Shown here: positions 33,654 to 43,047 of the stretch, piece by piece | Numbering within the stretch: the stretch's first letter is position 1 | How the letters are laid out: each line of letters opens with the position of its first letter | Origin: Actinocorallia herbida | GTDB lineage: Bacteria > Actinomycetota > Actinomycetes > Streptosporangiales > Streptosporangiaceae | Length of the DNA stretch: 64,000 bases | NCBI RefSeq assembly: GCF_003751225.1 | Contig: NZ_RJKE01000001.1 | Location: 8,990,001-9,054,000, forward strand | Direction: 5' to 3' | Program-made: the position numbers and the translations under genes | The notes under the pieces: generated by a model | The model's input: the letters and a program-made list of their open reading frames with translations, nothing else | Told to the model about the DNA's origin: nothing | The model's database searches: none

Positions 33654-34705
33654 GCCGCCGCGGCGGCCAGCAGGGCGTTGTTGTCCTCGACCGAGCCGAT
33701 GGAGATCCGGACGCCCTCCCCGGCGAACGGCCGGACGCTGACGCCGTCGCGCTCGCACGCCTCGGCGAAGTCGACGGTCCGGTCGCCGAGCCGCAGCCAC
33801 ACGAAGTTCCCCTGGGACGGGACGACGGTCCAGCCCTGGTCGCGCAGCGCGTGGCCGACCCGCTCCCGCTCCTTCACGGTCTCCTCGACCCGGGTCGTCA
33901 GCTCGTCCTCGGCCTTGAGCGCGGCGACCGCGGCGGCCTGCGCGATGCTGCTGACGCTGAACGGGAGGTAGACCTTGCGAATCGCCTCGGCGATCGTCGG
34001 GTGCGCGATGAGGAAGCCGACGCGCAGGCCCGCGAGCCCGTACGCCTTGGAGAAGGTGCGCAGCACGGCGACGTTGGGCCGGTCCCGGTAGAGCGTGAGG
34101 CCGTCGGGCACGTCCTCGTCCCGGATGTACTCCCGGTACGCCTCGTCCAGCACGACGAGGACGTCCTTCGGCACCCGGTCGAGGAACGCGATCAGCTCGT
34201 CGCGCCGGACGACCTCGCCCGTCGGGTTGTTCGGGTTGCAGACGATCACCATGCGGGTGGCCGGGGTGATCGCGGCGAGCATCGCGGCGAGATCATGCGT
34301 CTCGTCGGCCTTCAGCGGCACCTGCACCGGCTCGGCCCCGGCCAGCGCGGCGAGTAGCGGATACGCCTCGAAAGACCGCCACGCGTAGACGACCTCGGCC
34401 CCCGGCTCGCTCACGGCCTCGAACAGGTGCGCGGCCACGACGACCGACCCGTTCCCGACCGCGACATGATCCTCAGGCACCCCGAAATGCCCGGCGATCT
34501 CCGCGATCAGCTCGGTGCACCCGTTGTCCGGATACCGGTTGACCGTCGCGGCCGCCGACGCGATCGCCGTCAGCACCGAAGGCAGCGGCCCGTGCGGTGA
34601 CTCGTTCGACGACAGCTTGTACGACCTGCCGTCGGCGGAGACGGCGGTCTTCCCCGGCTTGTAGGCCTGGAAGCGGTCGAGAACGGAACGGAACCGCGGG
34701 CTCAT
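33635..34705 (-). CDS. hisC: Histidinol-phosphate/aromatic aminotransferase (PLP fold type I)
   Basis: 356 aa. Residues follow HisC/Pat: [12 protein letters not shown] near the start, [20 protein letters not shown] and the PLP-binding Lys in [16 protein letters not shown]. It transfers an amino group from glutamate, either to imidazole-acetol phosphate or to aromatic keto acids. No other his gene is nearby, which favours the Pat-type role. The start is ATG 34705; the 19-nt tail overlap with the XRE gene is convergent. Confidence 0.9.
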   Translation of the reverse strand: MSPRFRSVLDRFQAYKPGKTAVSADGRSYKLSSNESPHGPLPSVLTAIASAAATVNRYPDNGCTELIAEIAGHFGVPEDHVAVGNGSVVVAAHLFEAVSEPGAEVVYAWRSFEAYPLLAALAGAEPVQVPLKADETHDLAAMLAAITPATRMVIVCNPNNPTGEVVRRDELIAFLDRVPKDVLVVLDEAYREYIRDEDVPDGLTLYRDRPNVAVLRTFSKAYGLAGLRVGFLIAHPTIAEAIRKVYLPFSVSSIAQAAAVAALKAEDELTTRVEETVKERERVGHALRDQGWTVVPSQGNFVWLRLGDRTVDFAEACERDGVSVRPFAGEGVRISIGSVEDNNALLAAAAAYPHRV

Positions 34706-34867
34706 CGCCGGATACCTCCTGTACTGGGGAATGCCCCAACTTTATGTGACCGGGGCGGGGGAGGCGGCATCCCATGCATCAGGTGGATGAAGCCCAACAT
34801 CCCCGCGAAACACCCCTGAATGGTAGAACTATCTCTCTAATCGCGGCTTTTCGGACAAGGCGGGCGC

Positions 34868-36175
34868 GTGTTCCAGCGAATGACGGCCGTGGGTTCGGCC
34901 GCGATGCTCCTGATGACGCTCCTCGGCGCGGCCCCCGCCCGCGCCGCGGCGACCTACCAGGTGCTCGACGCCACCGCCCAGGTGACCGACATCTTCGAAG
35001 GCGACCTCTACCAGGTCGCGCTGAGCGGTCGGCTCGTCACGGTGGACGGCGACGGCACGACCGTCCCCGTCGCGAACGCCCCCATGAGGGCCACCTCCCC
35101 GCTGGCCGACCCGTGCCAGCCCTCGTCCGTCGACTTCGTCACCGACGCGTCCGGCAGGTTCACCGCGCTCTCCGGCCGGGTCTGCGGCGGCCGGCCCTGG
35201 ACGATCAAGGCGAGCCCGGCGGGCACCCCCGTCACACGGCAAGTGGCGCTGACCCCGGCGCAGGTCCGCGTCAAGGCGTTCGAGGCGCTGCCCAGCATCA
35301 CCGCCACCGGGAGCCTGCTGAGCCTGGACGCCACCGTCGAGCAGCGAGACCGCGGCGGAGCCTGGATCCCCATGTCGGCCCCCGTCACGATCGCCAACGC
35401 GGATGGCAGCTTCGTCATCCACACCTCCACCGGCTCCGACGGACGCGTCTCGCGCACCTCCACGGACGCCGCGCGGTCCGCCGACTGGCACATCGAGCTC
35501 GACGGCCTCAAGGACGTCCACGGCGGCGCGACGGCCACCTCGTTCTACGCGTACCCGATCAAGGCGTCCTTCTTCGCGGTCAAGGCGCGGACCCCGAAGA
35601 AGTCGGGCGACGGGCTGTCCCTCACCGGAACGCTCGGGTTCGGCCCGAAGAACGCCACGGACCTGCGGTCGTCCGCCTCGGTGCGGCTTGAGCATTCCAG
35701 GGACGAGAAGTCCTGGAAGCAGGTCGGCGGCGCCGCGATCGGCACCGGGAACACCTTCTGGATCCTTGAGGAGAACCCGACCCGCGGCTACTACCGGGTG
35801 CGCCTGCCCGCCGCGGGCGCCTTCGCCGGGGCCGTCGGCCCGTCCACCCGGGTACAGGCGCAGACGCAGGTGGAAGGTCGTCCGGACGTCCTGTCCAAGA
35901 AGAAGGGCAAGTCGACCGTACGCGTCAAGGGGCGGCTGGGGTGGTACACCGGCAGCGCGTACGCGGCCTTCGCCGAGCAGCCGCTCACCCTCTGGTTCAA
36001 GCCCGCCGGCGGCAAGAAGTGGACGCGGAAGAAGACGTTCCGCACCGATGCGAAGGGCAAGTACGACTTCAAGACCGTCGCGACGCGCACAGGGCAGTGG
36101 GAGGTCAGATTCGCGGGGACGAGCTGGACCCTCCCGTCCGTCGGCGACCGCGTCACCGTCGCCGTCCGGGGCTGA
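34868..36175 (+). CDS. Secreted multi-domain beta-rich protein
   Basis: 435 aa from GTG 34868. A signal peptide (residues 1-27) ends AAPARAAA, a signal peptidase I site. Three or four beta-sandwich repeats follow, each with Gly-Thr-rich turns and Lys/Arg-rich strands. The last 80 residues (TLWFKPAGGKKWTRKKTFRT) resemble the ends of the secreted proteins at 56862 and 57643. No catalytic motif is recognised. It is probably a cell-wall or surface-binding protein. Confidence 0.82.
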   Translation: MFQRMTAVGSAAMLLMTLLGAAPARAAATYQVLDATAQVTDIFEGDLYQVALSGRLVTVDGDGTTVPVANAPMRATSPLADPCQPSSVDFVTDASGRFTALSGRVCGGRPWTIKASPAGTPVTRQVALTPAQVRVKAFEALPSITATGSLLSLDATVEQRDRGGAWIPMSAPVTIANADGSFVIHTSTGSDGRVSRTSTDAARSADWHIELDGLKDVHGGATATSFYAYPIKASFFAVKARTPKKSGDGLSLTGTLGFGPKNATDLRSSASVRLEHSRDEKSWKQVGGAAIGTGNTFWILEENPTRGYYRVRLPAAGAFAGAVGPSTRVQAQTQVEGRPDVLSKKKGKSTVRVKGRLGWYTGSAYAAFAEQPLTLWFKPAGGKKWTRKKTFRTDAKGKYDFKTVATRTGQWEVRFAGTSWTLPSVGDRVTVAVRG

Positions 36176-36326
36176 CCGCCGCTCAGGCGCGATGGTCCTT
36201 GGGCTGGAGGTCCTCCGTAGACGATGGTGCCCAGCGCGGCCAGGACGCCCAGCGCCGTCGGCTCAGAGGCTCGGCCCTGTCCGTGCGTGACTCTGAGCGG
36301 ATGATTCGAGTGTTCGCGGGGGGCGA

Positions 36327-36513
36327 GTGAAGAACACCAAGAGTCCGAACCTGCGCGGGCGCAAGAGCAGCCAGAGCACCGGTTCCGGAGACGACTGCGT
36401 GGAGCTCGCCGGGGTCGGGGCGGCCGTCGGGGTGCGGGATTCGAAGAATCCGGAGGCGGGGTTCCTCGTGGTGGGGCGGGCCTCGTGCGGCGCGTTCGCC
36501 CGGGGGCCACTAA
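36327..36513 (+). pseudogene. DUF397-domain gene, probably frameshifted
   Basis: From GTG 36327 the frame reads KSSQSTGSGDDCVELA, VGVRDSKNPEAGFLVV and ASCGAFARG. This is the DUF397 pattern, including the CVEVA and VRDSKxP cores. The usual Trp before the end is lost (GRASCGAF). The open frame runs on to 36905, antisense through the Nudix gene, which is not credible. Removing one G from the G5 run at about 36502-36506 brings TAA 36511 into frame right before a hairpin. No HTH partner gene is adjacent, so it is an orphan. Sequencing error is an alternative. Confidence 0.62.
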
Positions 36514-36534
36514 CGCGAGAGATTTTCGCGTTAG
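36510..36534. terminator. Hairpin overlapping the end of the Nudix-like gene
   Basis: CTAACGCGA at 36510-36518 pairs with TCGCGTTAG at 36526-36534 across a 7-base loop. The TAA stop of the minus-strand gene sits in the right arm. It probably terminates both that gene and the DUF397 fragment. Confidence 0.75.
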
Positions 36535-37220
36535 CGGACGGAGAGGGAGCTGGGGCGGAGCATGGGCGGGTGCAGCTGCTCGGCTCGGCCTCGGCGGAAG
36601 AGCTGGGCGGGGCGGCCGCCGTCGCGGGTCGTCGTGGTGCCGGTGGGGACGAGGAATCCCTCGGCGCCGGTGACCTTGCGGTGGAAGTTGCGGGGGTCGA
36701 GTGGGGTGCTCCAGACGATCTCGTAGACACGGCGCAGCTCGGCGACGGTGAACTCCGGCGGGCAGAAGGCCGCGGCCAGGGAGGTGTACTCGAGCTTGGA
36801 GCGGGCCCGTTCCACGCCTTCGCGGAGGATGCGGCGGTGGTCGAAGGCGTTCTCCTCGTCGTTGAGGAGGATGCCCACCGGCTTCCACGTCACCTGGGCT
36901 CGTGAGGAGGCGGGGAGGTTCGGGGCCAACCCCAGGTACGTGACGCTGACGACGCGCTGGCGGGGGTCGCGGTCGGGGTAGCCGAAGGTGGCCAGCTGCT
37001 CCAGGTGGATCGCGGTGTCGGCGAGGCCGGCCTTCTCGTCCATGAAGCGGGCCGCGGCCACCGGAAGGTCCTCGTCCAACTGGATGAAGCCGCCCGGGAG
37101 GCACCAGCGGCCCCGGTAGGGCTCGTGGTCGCGAAGCCAGGTCAGTGCGCAGAGCCGCTGCTCGCGCACGGTGAGCACGACGAGGTCCACCGTGAGAGCG
37201 ACTCTGGGCACCGACGACAT
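36531..37220 (-). CDS. Nudix-like transcriptional regulator (NrtR type)
   Basis: 229 aa from ATG 37220. The N-terminal half is a Nudix fold (RGRWCLPGGFIQLDEDL), but the box is degenerate: RFMDEKAGL replaces REUxEExGU, losing a catalytic Glu. The C-terminal half (EFTVAELRRVYEIVW, FHRKVTGAEGFLVPTG) is the winged helix of NrtR. Such proteins bind ADP-ribose or NAD-related ligands and repress NAD or sugar genes without hydrolysing. The gene ends in a hairpin. No NAD gene is adjacent, so the target is elsewhere. Confidence 0.87.
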   Translation of the reverse strand: MSSVPRVALTVDLVVLTVREQRLCALTWLRDHEPYRGRWCLPGGFIQLDEDLPVAAARFMDEKAGLADTAIHLEQLATFGYPDRDPRQRVVSVTYLGLAPNLPASSRAQVTWKPVGILLNDEENAFDHRRILREGVERARSKLEYTSLAAAFCPPEFTVAELRRVYEIVWSTPLDPRNFHRKVTGAEGFLVPTGTTTTRDGGRPAQLFRRGRAEQLHPPMLRPSSLSVR

Positions 37221-37237
37221 GCCCCAGAACCTATCGG

Positions 37238-38104
37238 CTATCGGGACGCCTGGCCCCACTTACGACCGGTGAGCCTTTCGTACGCTTCGATGTACTTCGC
37301 CTGAGTCTGTTCGACCACGTCGGCGGGCAGCGACGGCGGGGCCTCGCCGGAGGCCGGGTCCCATCCGGAAGCGGGCGAAGTCAGCCAGTCCCGGACGAAC
37401 TGCTTGTCGAAGGACGGCTGGGAACGTCCGGGCTGCCATTGATCGGCGGGCCAGAAGCGGGACGAGTCGGGCGTCAGCACCTCGTCGCCGAGGACGAGCT
37501 CGCCGTCCAGCAGACCGAGTTCGATCTTGGTGTCGGCGACGATCACGCCGCGGTCCAGCGCCAGCTCGGCGCCGCGCCGGTAGACCTCGAGGGTGATGTC
37601 CCGGAGCTTCGCCGCGAGTTCGCCGCCGACTGATCCCTCGACCTCGGCGTACGTCATCGGCAGGTCGTGGTCGCCGACGTCGGCCTTGGTGGTGGGGGTG
37701 AAAATCGGTTCGGCAAGCCGGGACCCGTCTTCCAGGCCGGCGGGCAGCGCGATCCCGCAGACCCCGCCCGTCGCGCGGTAGTCCTTCAGGCCGCTGCCGA
37801 CGAGGTAGCCGCGCGCGACGCACTCGACCGGAACCATCTCGAGCTTCTTGACGACCACGGAGCGCCCCGCCCATTCAGCGGGCGCGCCCTCGGGGAGATC
37901 GGTGGAGATCACATGGTTGGGCACCACATCGGCGAGCTGCTCGAACCACCACAGCGACAGCTGCGTCAGCACCGCGCCCTTCTCCGGAATGGGCGTGTCC
38001 AGCACATAGTCGTACGCGGAGATCGTGTCGCGCGCGACGATGAGGAGTTCACCGCCGGGCAGCTCGTAGAGATCCCTGACCTTGCCACTGTGCACGTGCT
38101 TCAC
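37238..38104 (-). CDS. purC: Phosphoribosylaminoimidazole-succinocarboxamide synthase (SAICAR synthetase)
   Basis: 288 aa from GTG 38104. It joins CAIR and aspartate with ATP in purine synthesis. Signature blocks are HSGKVRDLYELP, ISAYDYVLDTPIPEKG, LEMVPVECVARGYLVGSG and ADTKIELG. The start overlaps the stop of the MOSC gene by 4 nt (GTGA), making it the last gene of the corA-MOSC-purC operon. purD lies divergently 2.2 kb away, so two purine genes bracket the operon. A ribosome binding site of its own is weak, consistent with coupled translation. Confidence 0.94.
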   Translation of the reverse strand: MKHVHSGKVRDLYELPGGELLIVARDTISAYDYVLDTPIPEKGAVLTQLSLWWFEQLADVVPNHVISTDLPEGAPAEWAGRSVVVKKLEMVPVECVARGYLVGSGLKDYRATGGVCGIALPAGLEDGSRLAEPIFTPTTKADVGDHDLPMTYAEVEGSVGGELAAKLRDITLEVYRRGAELALDRGVIVADTKIELGLLDGELVLGDEVLTPDSSRFWPADQWQPGRSQPSFDKQFVRDWLTSPASGWDPASGEAPPSLPADVVEQTQAKYIEAYERLTGRKWGQASR

Positions 38105-38904
38105 GCTGCGAACTCCATGACTTCCACCGACTGGCCGACGTGAAGGGTACCGGTCACGCGCGGGATCGCGTTCTGGCCGAACATGATCAGGCGCTCGCCG
38201 TCGAACTCCGCGGTCCGGTACCGGGCGAGCGTGGCGAGTGGTTCGCGGCCTTTGACCCCGGTGTCCTGGTCGACCGTGGTCAGCACGCACCGCCCGCACG
38301 GCTTGACCAGTTCGATCTCGACGCCGCCGATCCGCAGCCGTCGCACGGAGTCCTCACCGTACGGGCCGAGCCCGGACAGCACGATGTTCGGCCGGAACCG
38401 GTTCATCGGGACGGGCTCGGCGAGCCGCCCGTTGAGGTCGTCGAGGGAGTCCTCACCGATGATCAGGAGCGGATAGCCGTCCTCGAACGCCACCTTGCCG
38501 CCGCCCCGGCCCGTCGGCCTGGTCCCGGTGAACCGGACGAGCCGAACGGGCATGCCCATGAAGTCCGAGAAGAACCCTGCGGCCTCCGCGCCCTGGTCGA
38601 CGCCCTGGCAGGGCTTGCCGTGCACGGTGACGTCGACGACCGGGCCGCCGTCGGGGCCGACCGCCTTGTGGTGGAAGCCGTTGACGTCCAGGGCGACCCC
38701 GTCGTAGGCGGTGCGGAGCAGCGCCATCCGGGGGTGCTTGCGCTGTGACAGGAACCTGCCCTCCGCGTCGACCAGCATGAACTCGCGGTCATGACGCAGC
38801 CCCGTCTCGAGCAGATCGGCCGCGTGGACCGGTGTCGCCGACCCGCTCTTCAGCGGGTGCACGTTCAGCCCCGTGACGGTGATCAACCGTGCCCCCCGGA
38901 TCAC
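38101..38904 (-). CDS. MOSC domain-containing protein (YcbX-like)
   Basis: 267 aa from GTG 38904. An N-terminal MOSC_N barrel (VTGLNVHPLKSGSATPV) is followed by the MOSC domain with FRPNIVLSGLGPYGED and the conserved Cys of KPCGRCVLTTVDQDTG. Relatives bind molybdenum cofactor and reduce N-hydroxylated compounds. Both ends overlap neighbours by 4 nt (GTGA), so it is locked between corA and purC. Metabolic reason for this grouping is not evident. Confidence 0.9.
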   Translation of the reverse strand: MIRGARLITVTGLNVHPLKSGSATPVHAADLLETGLRHDREFMLVDAEGRFLSQRKHPRMALLRTAYDGVALDVNGFHHKAVGPDGGPVVDVTVHGKPCQGVDQGAEAAGFFSDFMGMPVRLVRFTGTRPTGRGGGKVAFEDGYPLLIIGEDSLDDLNGRLAEPVPMNRFRPNIVLSGLGPYGEDSVRRLRIGGVEIELVKPCGRCVLTTVDQDTGVKGREPLATLARYRTAEFDGERLIMFGQNAIPRVTGTLHVGQSVEVMEFAA

Positions 38905-39989
38905 AACCAGCCGTTGCGGCGGAAGCCCCGGTAGAGCAGAAGACAGCCGACGGCGATGACGGAAATAACTGTCGGATAAGAGTATGCCCAGCTCAGCTCG
39001 GGCATGTGGTCGAAGTTCATGCCATAGATACCGGCGATCGCGGTCGGCAGCATGAGGATCGCGCCCCAGGCCGAGATCTTCCGCATGTCCTGGTTGTCGC
39101 CGACGGTCACCTGGGTCATGTGCGCCTGGAGGATCGGGTTGAGCAATTCGTCGCAGGCGTCGACCTGCTCGCGGACCCGGGCGAGGTGGTCCTCGACGTC
39201 GCGCAGGTATTCGCGGATCTCGGTCGGGACCATCCGGCGGGTGCACAGGGTGCGCAGCGGCCCGGCGAGCGGGCCCACCGCGCGCTTGAGCTGGATCGTC
39301 TCGCGCTTGAGGTGGTAGATGCGGTTCGTGTCGTTGGTCCGCTCGGGGGAGAAGACCGACTCTTCGACCTCATCGACGTCCTGCTGGATGCCCTCGGCGA
39401 CCTGGAGGTACTCGTCCACGACCCGGTCGGCGACCGCGTGCAGCACGCTCGCGGGGCCGAGCGCGAGGCGCTTCGGGTCGGCCTCCAGCCTGCGCCGGAC
39501 CGAACCGAGCTCGCCGTGCGCGCCGTGCCGGACCGTGACGACGAAATCAGGGCCGCAGAAGATCATGATCTCGCCGGTCTCGACCGCGTCGACGCCGTCC
39601 TCCTGCGCCACGTAGCCGACGGTCTTCAACACGAAGAACTGCAGTTCGTCATAGCGTTCCAGCTTGGGCCGCTGATGCGCCTTGATGGCGTCCTCGACGG
39701 CCAGGGCGGGCAGCCCGAACAGCGCGGCAAGACGCTCCAACTCGGTGGAATCGGGGTTGTGCAGACCCACCCACACGAAACCGGGCGAGTCCGTGTTGGC
39801 AGGGACGAAAAGCTCGCCGTCGCGGACCAACCGGACGGCATCGGCGACGCTCTCGGTCACCACTCGCTGGCCGTCGATGTAGACGGCCCAATCGATGACC
39901 GCGCTGTCGCGGCACACCGGGTCGAGCGGGAGCGGCTTGGCACCGCGGCCGAACAGCGAAAGCCCGGGACGCACCTTGGTCATGGCCAT
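38901..39989 (-). CDS. corA: CorA-family magnesium/cobalt transport protein
   Basis: 362 aa from ATG 39989 (MAMTKVRPG), with AAGGAG upstream; ATG 40007 is an alternative. A large cytoplasmic alpha/beta domain and long stalk helix precede two C-terminal membrane helices. The selectivity signature YGMNFDHMPEL lies between the helices. It forms a pentameric Mg2+ channel in the membrane. First gene of the overlapping operon; its upstream region is shared divergently with purD. Confidence 0.93.
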   Translation of the reverse strand: MAMTKVRPGLSLFGRGAKPLPLDPVCRDSAVIDWAVYIDGQRVVTESVADAVRLVRDGELFVPANTDSPGFVWVGLHNPDSTELERLAALFGLPALAVEDAIKAHQRPKLERYDELQFFVLKTVGYVAQEDGVDAVETGEIMIFCGPDFVVTVRHGAHGELGSVRRRLEADPKRLALGPASVLHAVADRVVDEYLQVAEGIQQDVDEVEESVFSPERTNDTNRIYHLKRETIQLKRAVGPLAGPLRTLCTRRMVPTEIREYLRDVEDHLARVREQVDACDELLNPILQAHMTQVTVGDNQDMRKISAWGAILMLPTAIAGIYGMNFDHMPELSWAYSYPTVISVIAVGCLLLYRGFRRNGWL

Positions 39990-40337
39990 GACCGGAATCT
40001 CCTTCACGCACGGATGCGGGACCCGGCGGGGGAACGGCGCTACGACCTCGCGACGCCGTCAGGCCGATGAACAGACCGTGAAGGAATCAGGCGAGGGAAC
40101 GCACGTGCGTGACGGGGCCCCGAAAAGAAGTGGATCGTGGATGATGAGGCGTTTCGCCGGTACTACAAGGGTCTCCGGTACTCATTTCGCCCTCCACCTC
40201 CCTTCGTGTCAGGGGACAGGCCCGGGGCGGCACCGCCAAAAGCAGGGCGGCCGGCCCCTGGCAGATTAGCACCCGACACTTCAGACGCCGGGGGCATCGT
40301 CCAGGTTCACACGCCGTTGCCGATAGGCTCGCGTAAC
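39990..40337. promoter_or_regulatory. Divergent upstream region of corA operon and purD
   Basis: About 350 bp between divergent starts. No gene is supported; a frame continuing upstream of purD from 40137 is not coding. Promoters for both directions must be here. The purD GTG has no ribosome binding site in the preceding bases (CTCGCGTAAC), so leaderless translation is possible. No riboswitch fold was recognised. Confidence 0.55.
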
Positions 40338-41585
40338 GTGCGCGTCCTTGTTCTGGGATCTGGCGGCCGTGAGCACGCCCTGGTCCGTTCCCTCGCCCAA
40401 GACCCCTCCGTGAGCGCGCTCTACTGCGCGCCCGGCAACCCAGGCATCGGCGAGCTCGCCGAGAACCACCACCTGGACCCCACCGACCCCATCGCGGTCA
40501 CCGAGCTGGCCATCAGGCTGCGGGTGAACCTCGTGGTCATCGGCCCCGAGGCACCGCTGGTCGCGGGCGTCGGAGATGCCGTGCGCCGCGAGGGCATCCC
40601 CTGCTTCGGCCCCGACGCCGGGCCCGCCCGGATCGAGGGCTCCAAAGCCTTCGCGAAGGAGATCATGGAGGCGGCGGGCGTTCCGACGGCCCGCGCCTTC
40701 GTCTGCGACGGCCCCGCCCAGGTCGCGCACGCGCTGGACACCTTCGGCGCGCCGTACGTGGTGAAGGAGGACGGTCTCGCCGCGGGCAAGGGCGTCGTCG
40801 TCACCCACGACCGCGCCGTGGCCGAGGCACATGCCGAAGGCTGTGAGCGGGTCGTCATCGAGGAGTACCTCGACGGCCCCGAGGTCTCGCTGTTCGCGCT
40901 CAGCGACGGCGAGCACGCGATCCCGCTGCTGCCCGCGCAGGACTTCAAGCGCGCCTACGACGGCGACGAGGGCCCCAACACGGGCGGCATGGGCGCCTAC
41001 CTGCCGCTGCCCTTCCTCACCCCGGACCTGGTGCCCGAGGTCATGCGCACCGTCGTGCAGCCGACCATCGACGAACTGCGCCGCCGCAACAGCCCTTACG
41101 TCGGCGTCCTGTACGCGGGGCTCGCCCTGACGTCCAAGGGCCCGCGGGTCATCGAGTTCAACGCGCGGTTCGGCGACCCGGAGACCCAGGTCGTGCTGGA
41201 CCGGCTCGCCACCCCGCTCGGCACGCTGCTCCAGGCCTGCGCGGTCGGCAACCTGACCCCGGAGACCACGACGGCGTGGCGGGACGGCGCCGCGGTGACG
41301 GTCGTGGTCGCCGCCGAGAACTACCCGGCGAACCCCGTCAAGGGCGACGCCATCGAGGGGCTCACCGAAGCGAACGCCGTCGAGGGCGCCTACGTGCTGC
41401 ACGCGGGCACCGCCCTCAACGAGGAAGGCGTCCTGTACAGCAACGGCGGACGGGTCCTTTCGGTCGTCGGCACCGGCGAGAACCTCACCGAAGCCCGCGC
41501 GGCCGCCTATGAGGCAGTGTCTAAGATCACCCTCCGCGGGTCCCACTACCGCGGCGACATCGCGCTGAAGGCCACCGAATCCTGA
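40338..41585 (+). CDS. purD: Phosphoribosylamine-glycine ligase (GAR synthetase)
   Basis: 415 aa from GTG 40338. It joins phosphoribosylamine and glycine with ATP in purine synthesis. ATP-grasp fold: [15 protein letters not shown] at the N-terminus, [24 protein letters not shown] for ATP, and the signature [14 protein letters not shown] with NTGGMGAY. Length and domain order are normal. It stands alone with a terminator after it and is divergent from the operon that ends with purC. Confidence 0.95.
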   Translation: MRVLVLGSGGREHALVRSLAQDPSVSALYCAPGNPGIGELAENHHLDPTDPIAVTELAIRLRVNLVVIGPEAPLVAGVGDAVRREGIPCFGPDAGPARIEGSKAFAKEIMEAAGVPTARAFVCDGPAQVAHALDTFGAPYVVKEDGLAAGKGVVVTHDRAVAEAHAEGCERVVIEEYLDGPEVSLFALSDGEHAIPLLPAQDFKRAYDGDEGPNTGGMGAYLPLPFLTPDLVPEVMRTVVQPTIDELRRRNSPYVGVLYAGLALTSKGPRVIEFNARFGDPETQVVLDRLATPLGTLLQACAVGNLTPETTTAWRDGAAVTVVVAAENYPANPVKGDAIEGLTEANAVEGAYVLHAGTALNEEGVLYSNGGRVLSVVGTGENLTEARAAAYEAVSKITLRGSHYRGDIALKATES

Positions 41586-41615
41586 CCTTCCCGCTACCGC
41601 ACCTCCTTTGCTCGA

Positions 41616-41653
41616 CCGCGTGCCCGGACCCCTCACCGGTTCCGGGCACGCGG
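41616..41653 (+). terminator. Hairpin terminator after purD
   Basis: CCGCGTGCCCGGA at 41616-41628 pairs perfectly with 41641-41653 over a 12-base loop. It lies 30 bp after the stop. Confidence 0.85.
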
Positions 41654-41767
41654 CATCTCCGCACCCGCCCATGAGCGGCCCGTGAGGGGTTCCCTCTTCC
41701 TGAGTTTGCCGAGGCGAGAACGTCGGATACGTGGCCCGGAGGTCACGCTCCGTTACCTTGGGGCGGT

Positions 41768-42241
41768 ATGGACGCGGGATTGTTGTTGTTGCGACTGGTC
41801 TTCGGGCTGGTCCTCGCCTCACATGGCGCACAGAAACTGTTCGGCTGGTTCGGCGGCGGCGGAATCAAGGGCACCGGGATGTTCTTCGGGAAGCTCGGTT
41901 TCGAGCCGGGCCAGTTCTACGCGGTGATCGCGGGACTCACCGAGTTCGTCGGCGGGCTGCTGCTCGCCCTCGGCCTGCTGTGGCCGCTCGGCCCCGCGAT
42001 GGTCGTCGGGGTCATGCTGACCGCGGCGTTCAGCACCTGGAAGCAGGGCTTCTTCTCCGGCACCGAGACCCCGCTGCTCATCGCGGCGGCCGGCGCGAGC
42101 CTGGCCCTCACCGGGCCGGGCCGCTACAGCCTCGACGAAGGCCGCCCGTGGCGGCGCACCACCACCGGCGAGGCCTGGGGCTGGGGCGCGATCGCCTTGG
42201 GCGTCGTCGCCTCGCTCATCGCCATGCTGGTCAAGGGCTGA
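41768..42241 (+). CDS. DoxX-family membrane protein
   Basis: 157 aa with four hydrophobic helices. Typical family residues are RLVFGLVLASHGAQKLFGWFGG and GLTEFVGGLLLALGL. DoxX relatives support redox or thiol homeostasis at the membrane; this one has no partner gene to specify its role. Its last 11 nt overlap the opposing hydrolase gene. Confidence 0.9.
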   Translation: MDAGLLLLRLVFGLVLASHGAQKLFGWFGGGGIKGTGMFFGKLGFEPGQFYAVIAGLTEFVGGLLLALGLLWPLGPAMVVGVMLTAAFSTWKQGFFSGTETPLLIAAAGASLALTGPGRYSLDEGRPWRRTTTGEAWGWGAIALGVVASLIAMLVKG

Positions 42242-42821
42242 CCCGCGGCACCAGCCTGACCGATGGGTCCAGGCACCACTCCAAGACCGATGGCCACCGG
42301 CCGTACCCGGCGTCGAGATCGAGGTGTCCGGCGCCGGGCACCAGATCCGCGTCCAGCGCCAGCGGACGCCCGTACACCTCGAGCGCCCCGCCGACGCAGT
42401 AGGGATCGTTGTCGGACGCGACGAGCCGCACGACTCCCGCGGCGGCCACCTCCGCCGGGGTGAGCGGCGGCGGCGCGAACGCCGTGATCTCCGGCTCACC
42501 CGCACAGAACTCCGGCGATGGCGGCGCGACCAGCAGCACCCGGTCGGCCTTCACCAGGCCGCGCCCGGCGGCGTGCAGCCAGGCCACGCACGCGAGGCTG
42601 TGGCAGACCACGACCTTCTCGTCGGCCTCCCCGTGACCGGGCGGCTCCGCCAGGAGCCCGGCGATCTCCGCGAGCCAGACCTCCAGATCCGGGACATCGG
42701 GATCCGGCAGCTGCGGGTACTCCACCGCCAGCCCGCGCCCCGCGAGCTCCTCTGCGAGTACCCGCTCCCAATGCCCTTCCGGGCGGTGGTTCTGCCAGCC
42801 GTGCAGCACGAGAACACCCAT
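42231..42821 (-). CDS. Alpha/beta hydrolase of the RBBP9/YdeN family
   Basis: 196 aa from ATG 42821. The small serine-hydrolase fold shows VLVLHGWQNHRPEGHWER near the N-terminus, the nucleophile in VVVCHSLACVAW and the His in VPGAGHLDLDAGYG. The acid is probably in ASDNDPYC. The substrate is unknown. It is convergent with and overlaps DoxX by 11 nt, and is divergent from pruA. Confidence 0.88.
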   Translation of the reverse strand: MGVLVLHGWQNHRPEGHWERVLAEELAGRGLAVEYPQLPDPDVPDLEVWLAEIAGLLAEPPGHGEADEKVVVCHSLACVAWLHAAGRGLVKADRVLLVAPPSPEFCAGEPEITAFAPPPLTPAEVAAAGVVRLVASDNDPYCVGGALEVYGRPLALDADLVPGAGHLDLDAGYGRWPSVLEWCLDPSVRLVPRVSP

Positions 42822-42923
42822 CGCGCAGCCCCCTCTCATGATCGGTCAAGGAAATTCTGCCGACCCCGACAATCCCTGTACATCCCTCACTCGAGGGAGC
42901 CGTGATCAGGTGCGCCCGCCGCC

Positions 42924-42939
42924 TCATACAGCTGTATGA
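42924..42939. promoter_or_regulatory. Perfect 16-bp palindrome upstream of pruA, probable operator
   Basis: TCATACAGCTGTATGA reads the same on both strands. It lies 108 bp before the pruA start, in the divergent region shared with the hydrolase gene, and fits a dimeric regulator of proline or glutamate catabolism. Confidence 0.65.
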
Positions 42940-43047
42940 AAGATCACCACGGAGGTCGTGACACCTGTCGATGGTGAAGGGCAAGGCCCGCTCTTAGCTT
43001 CGAGAGAGAAGGCCCAACCCACGATCGCCCGGAGGCGGAAGAAGCTC

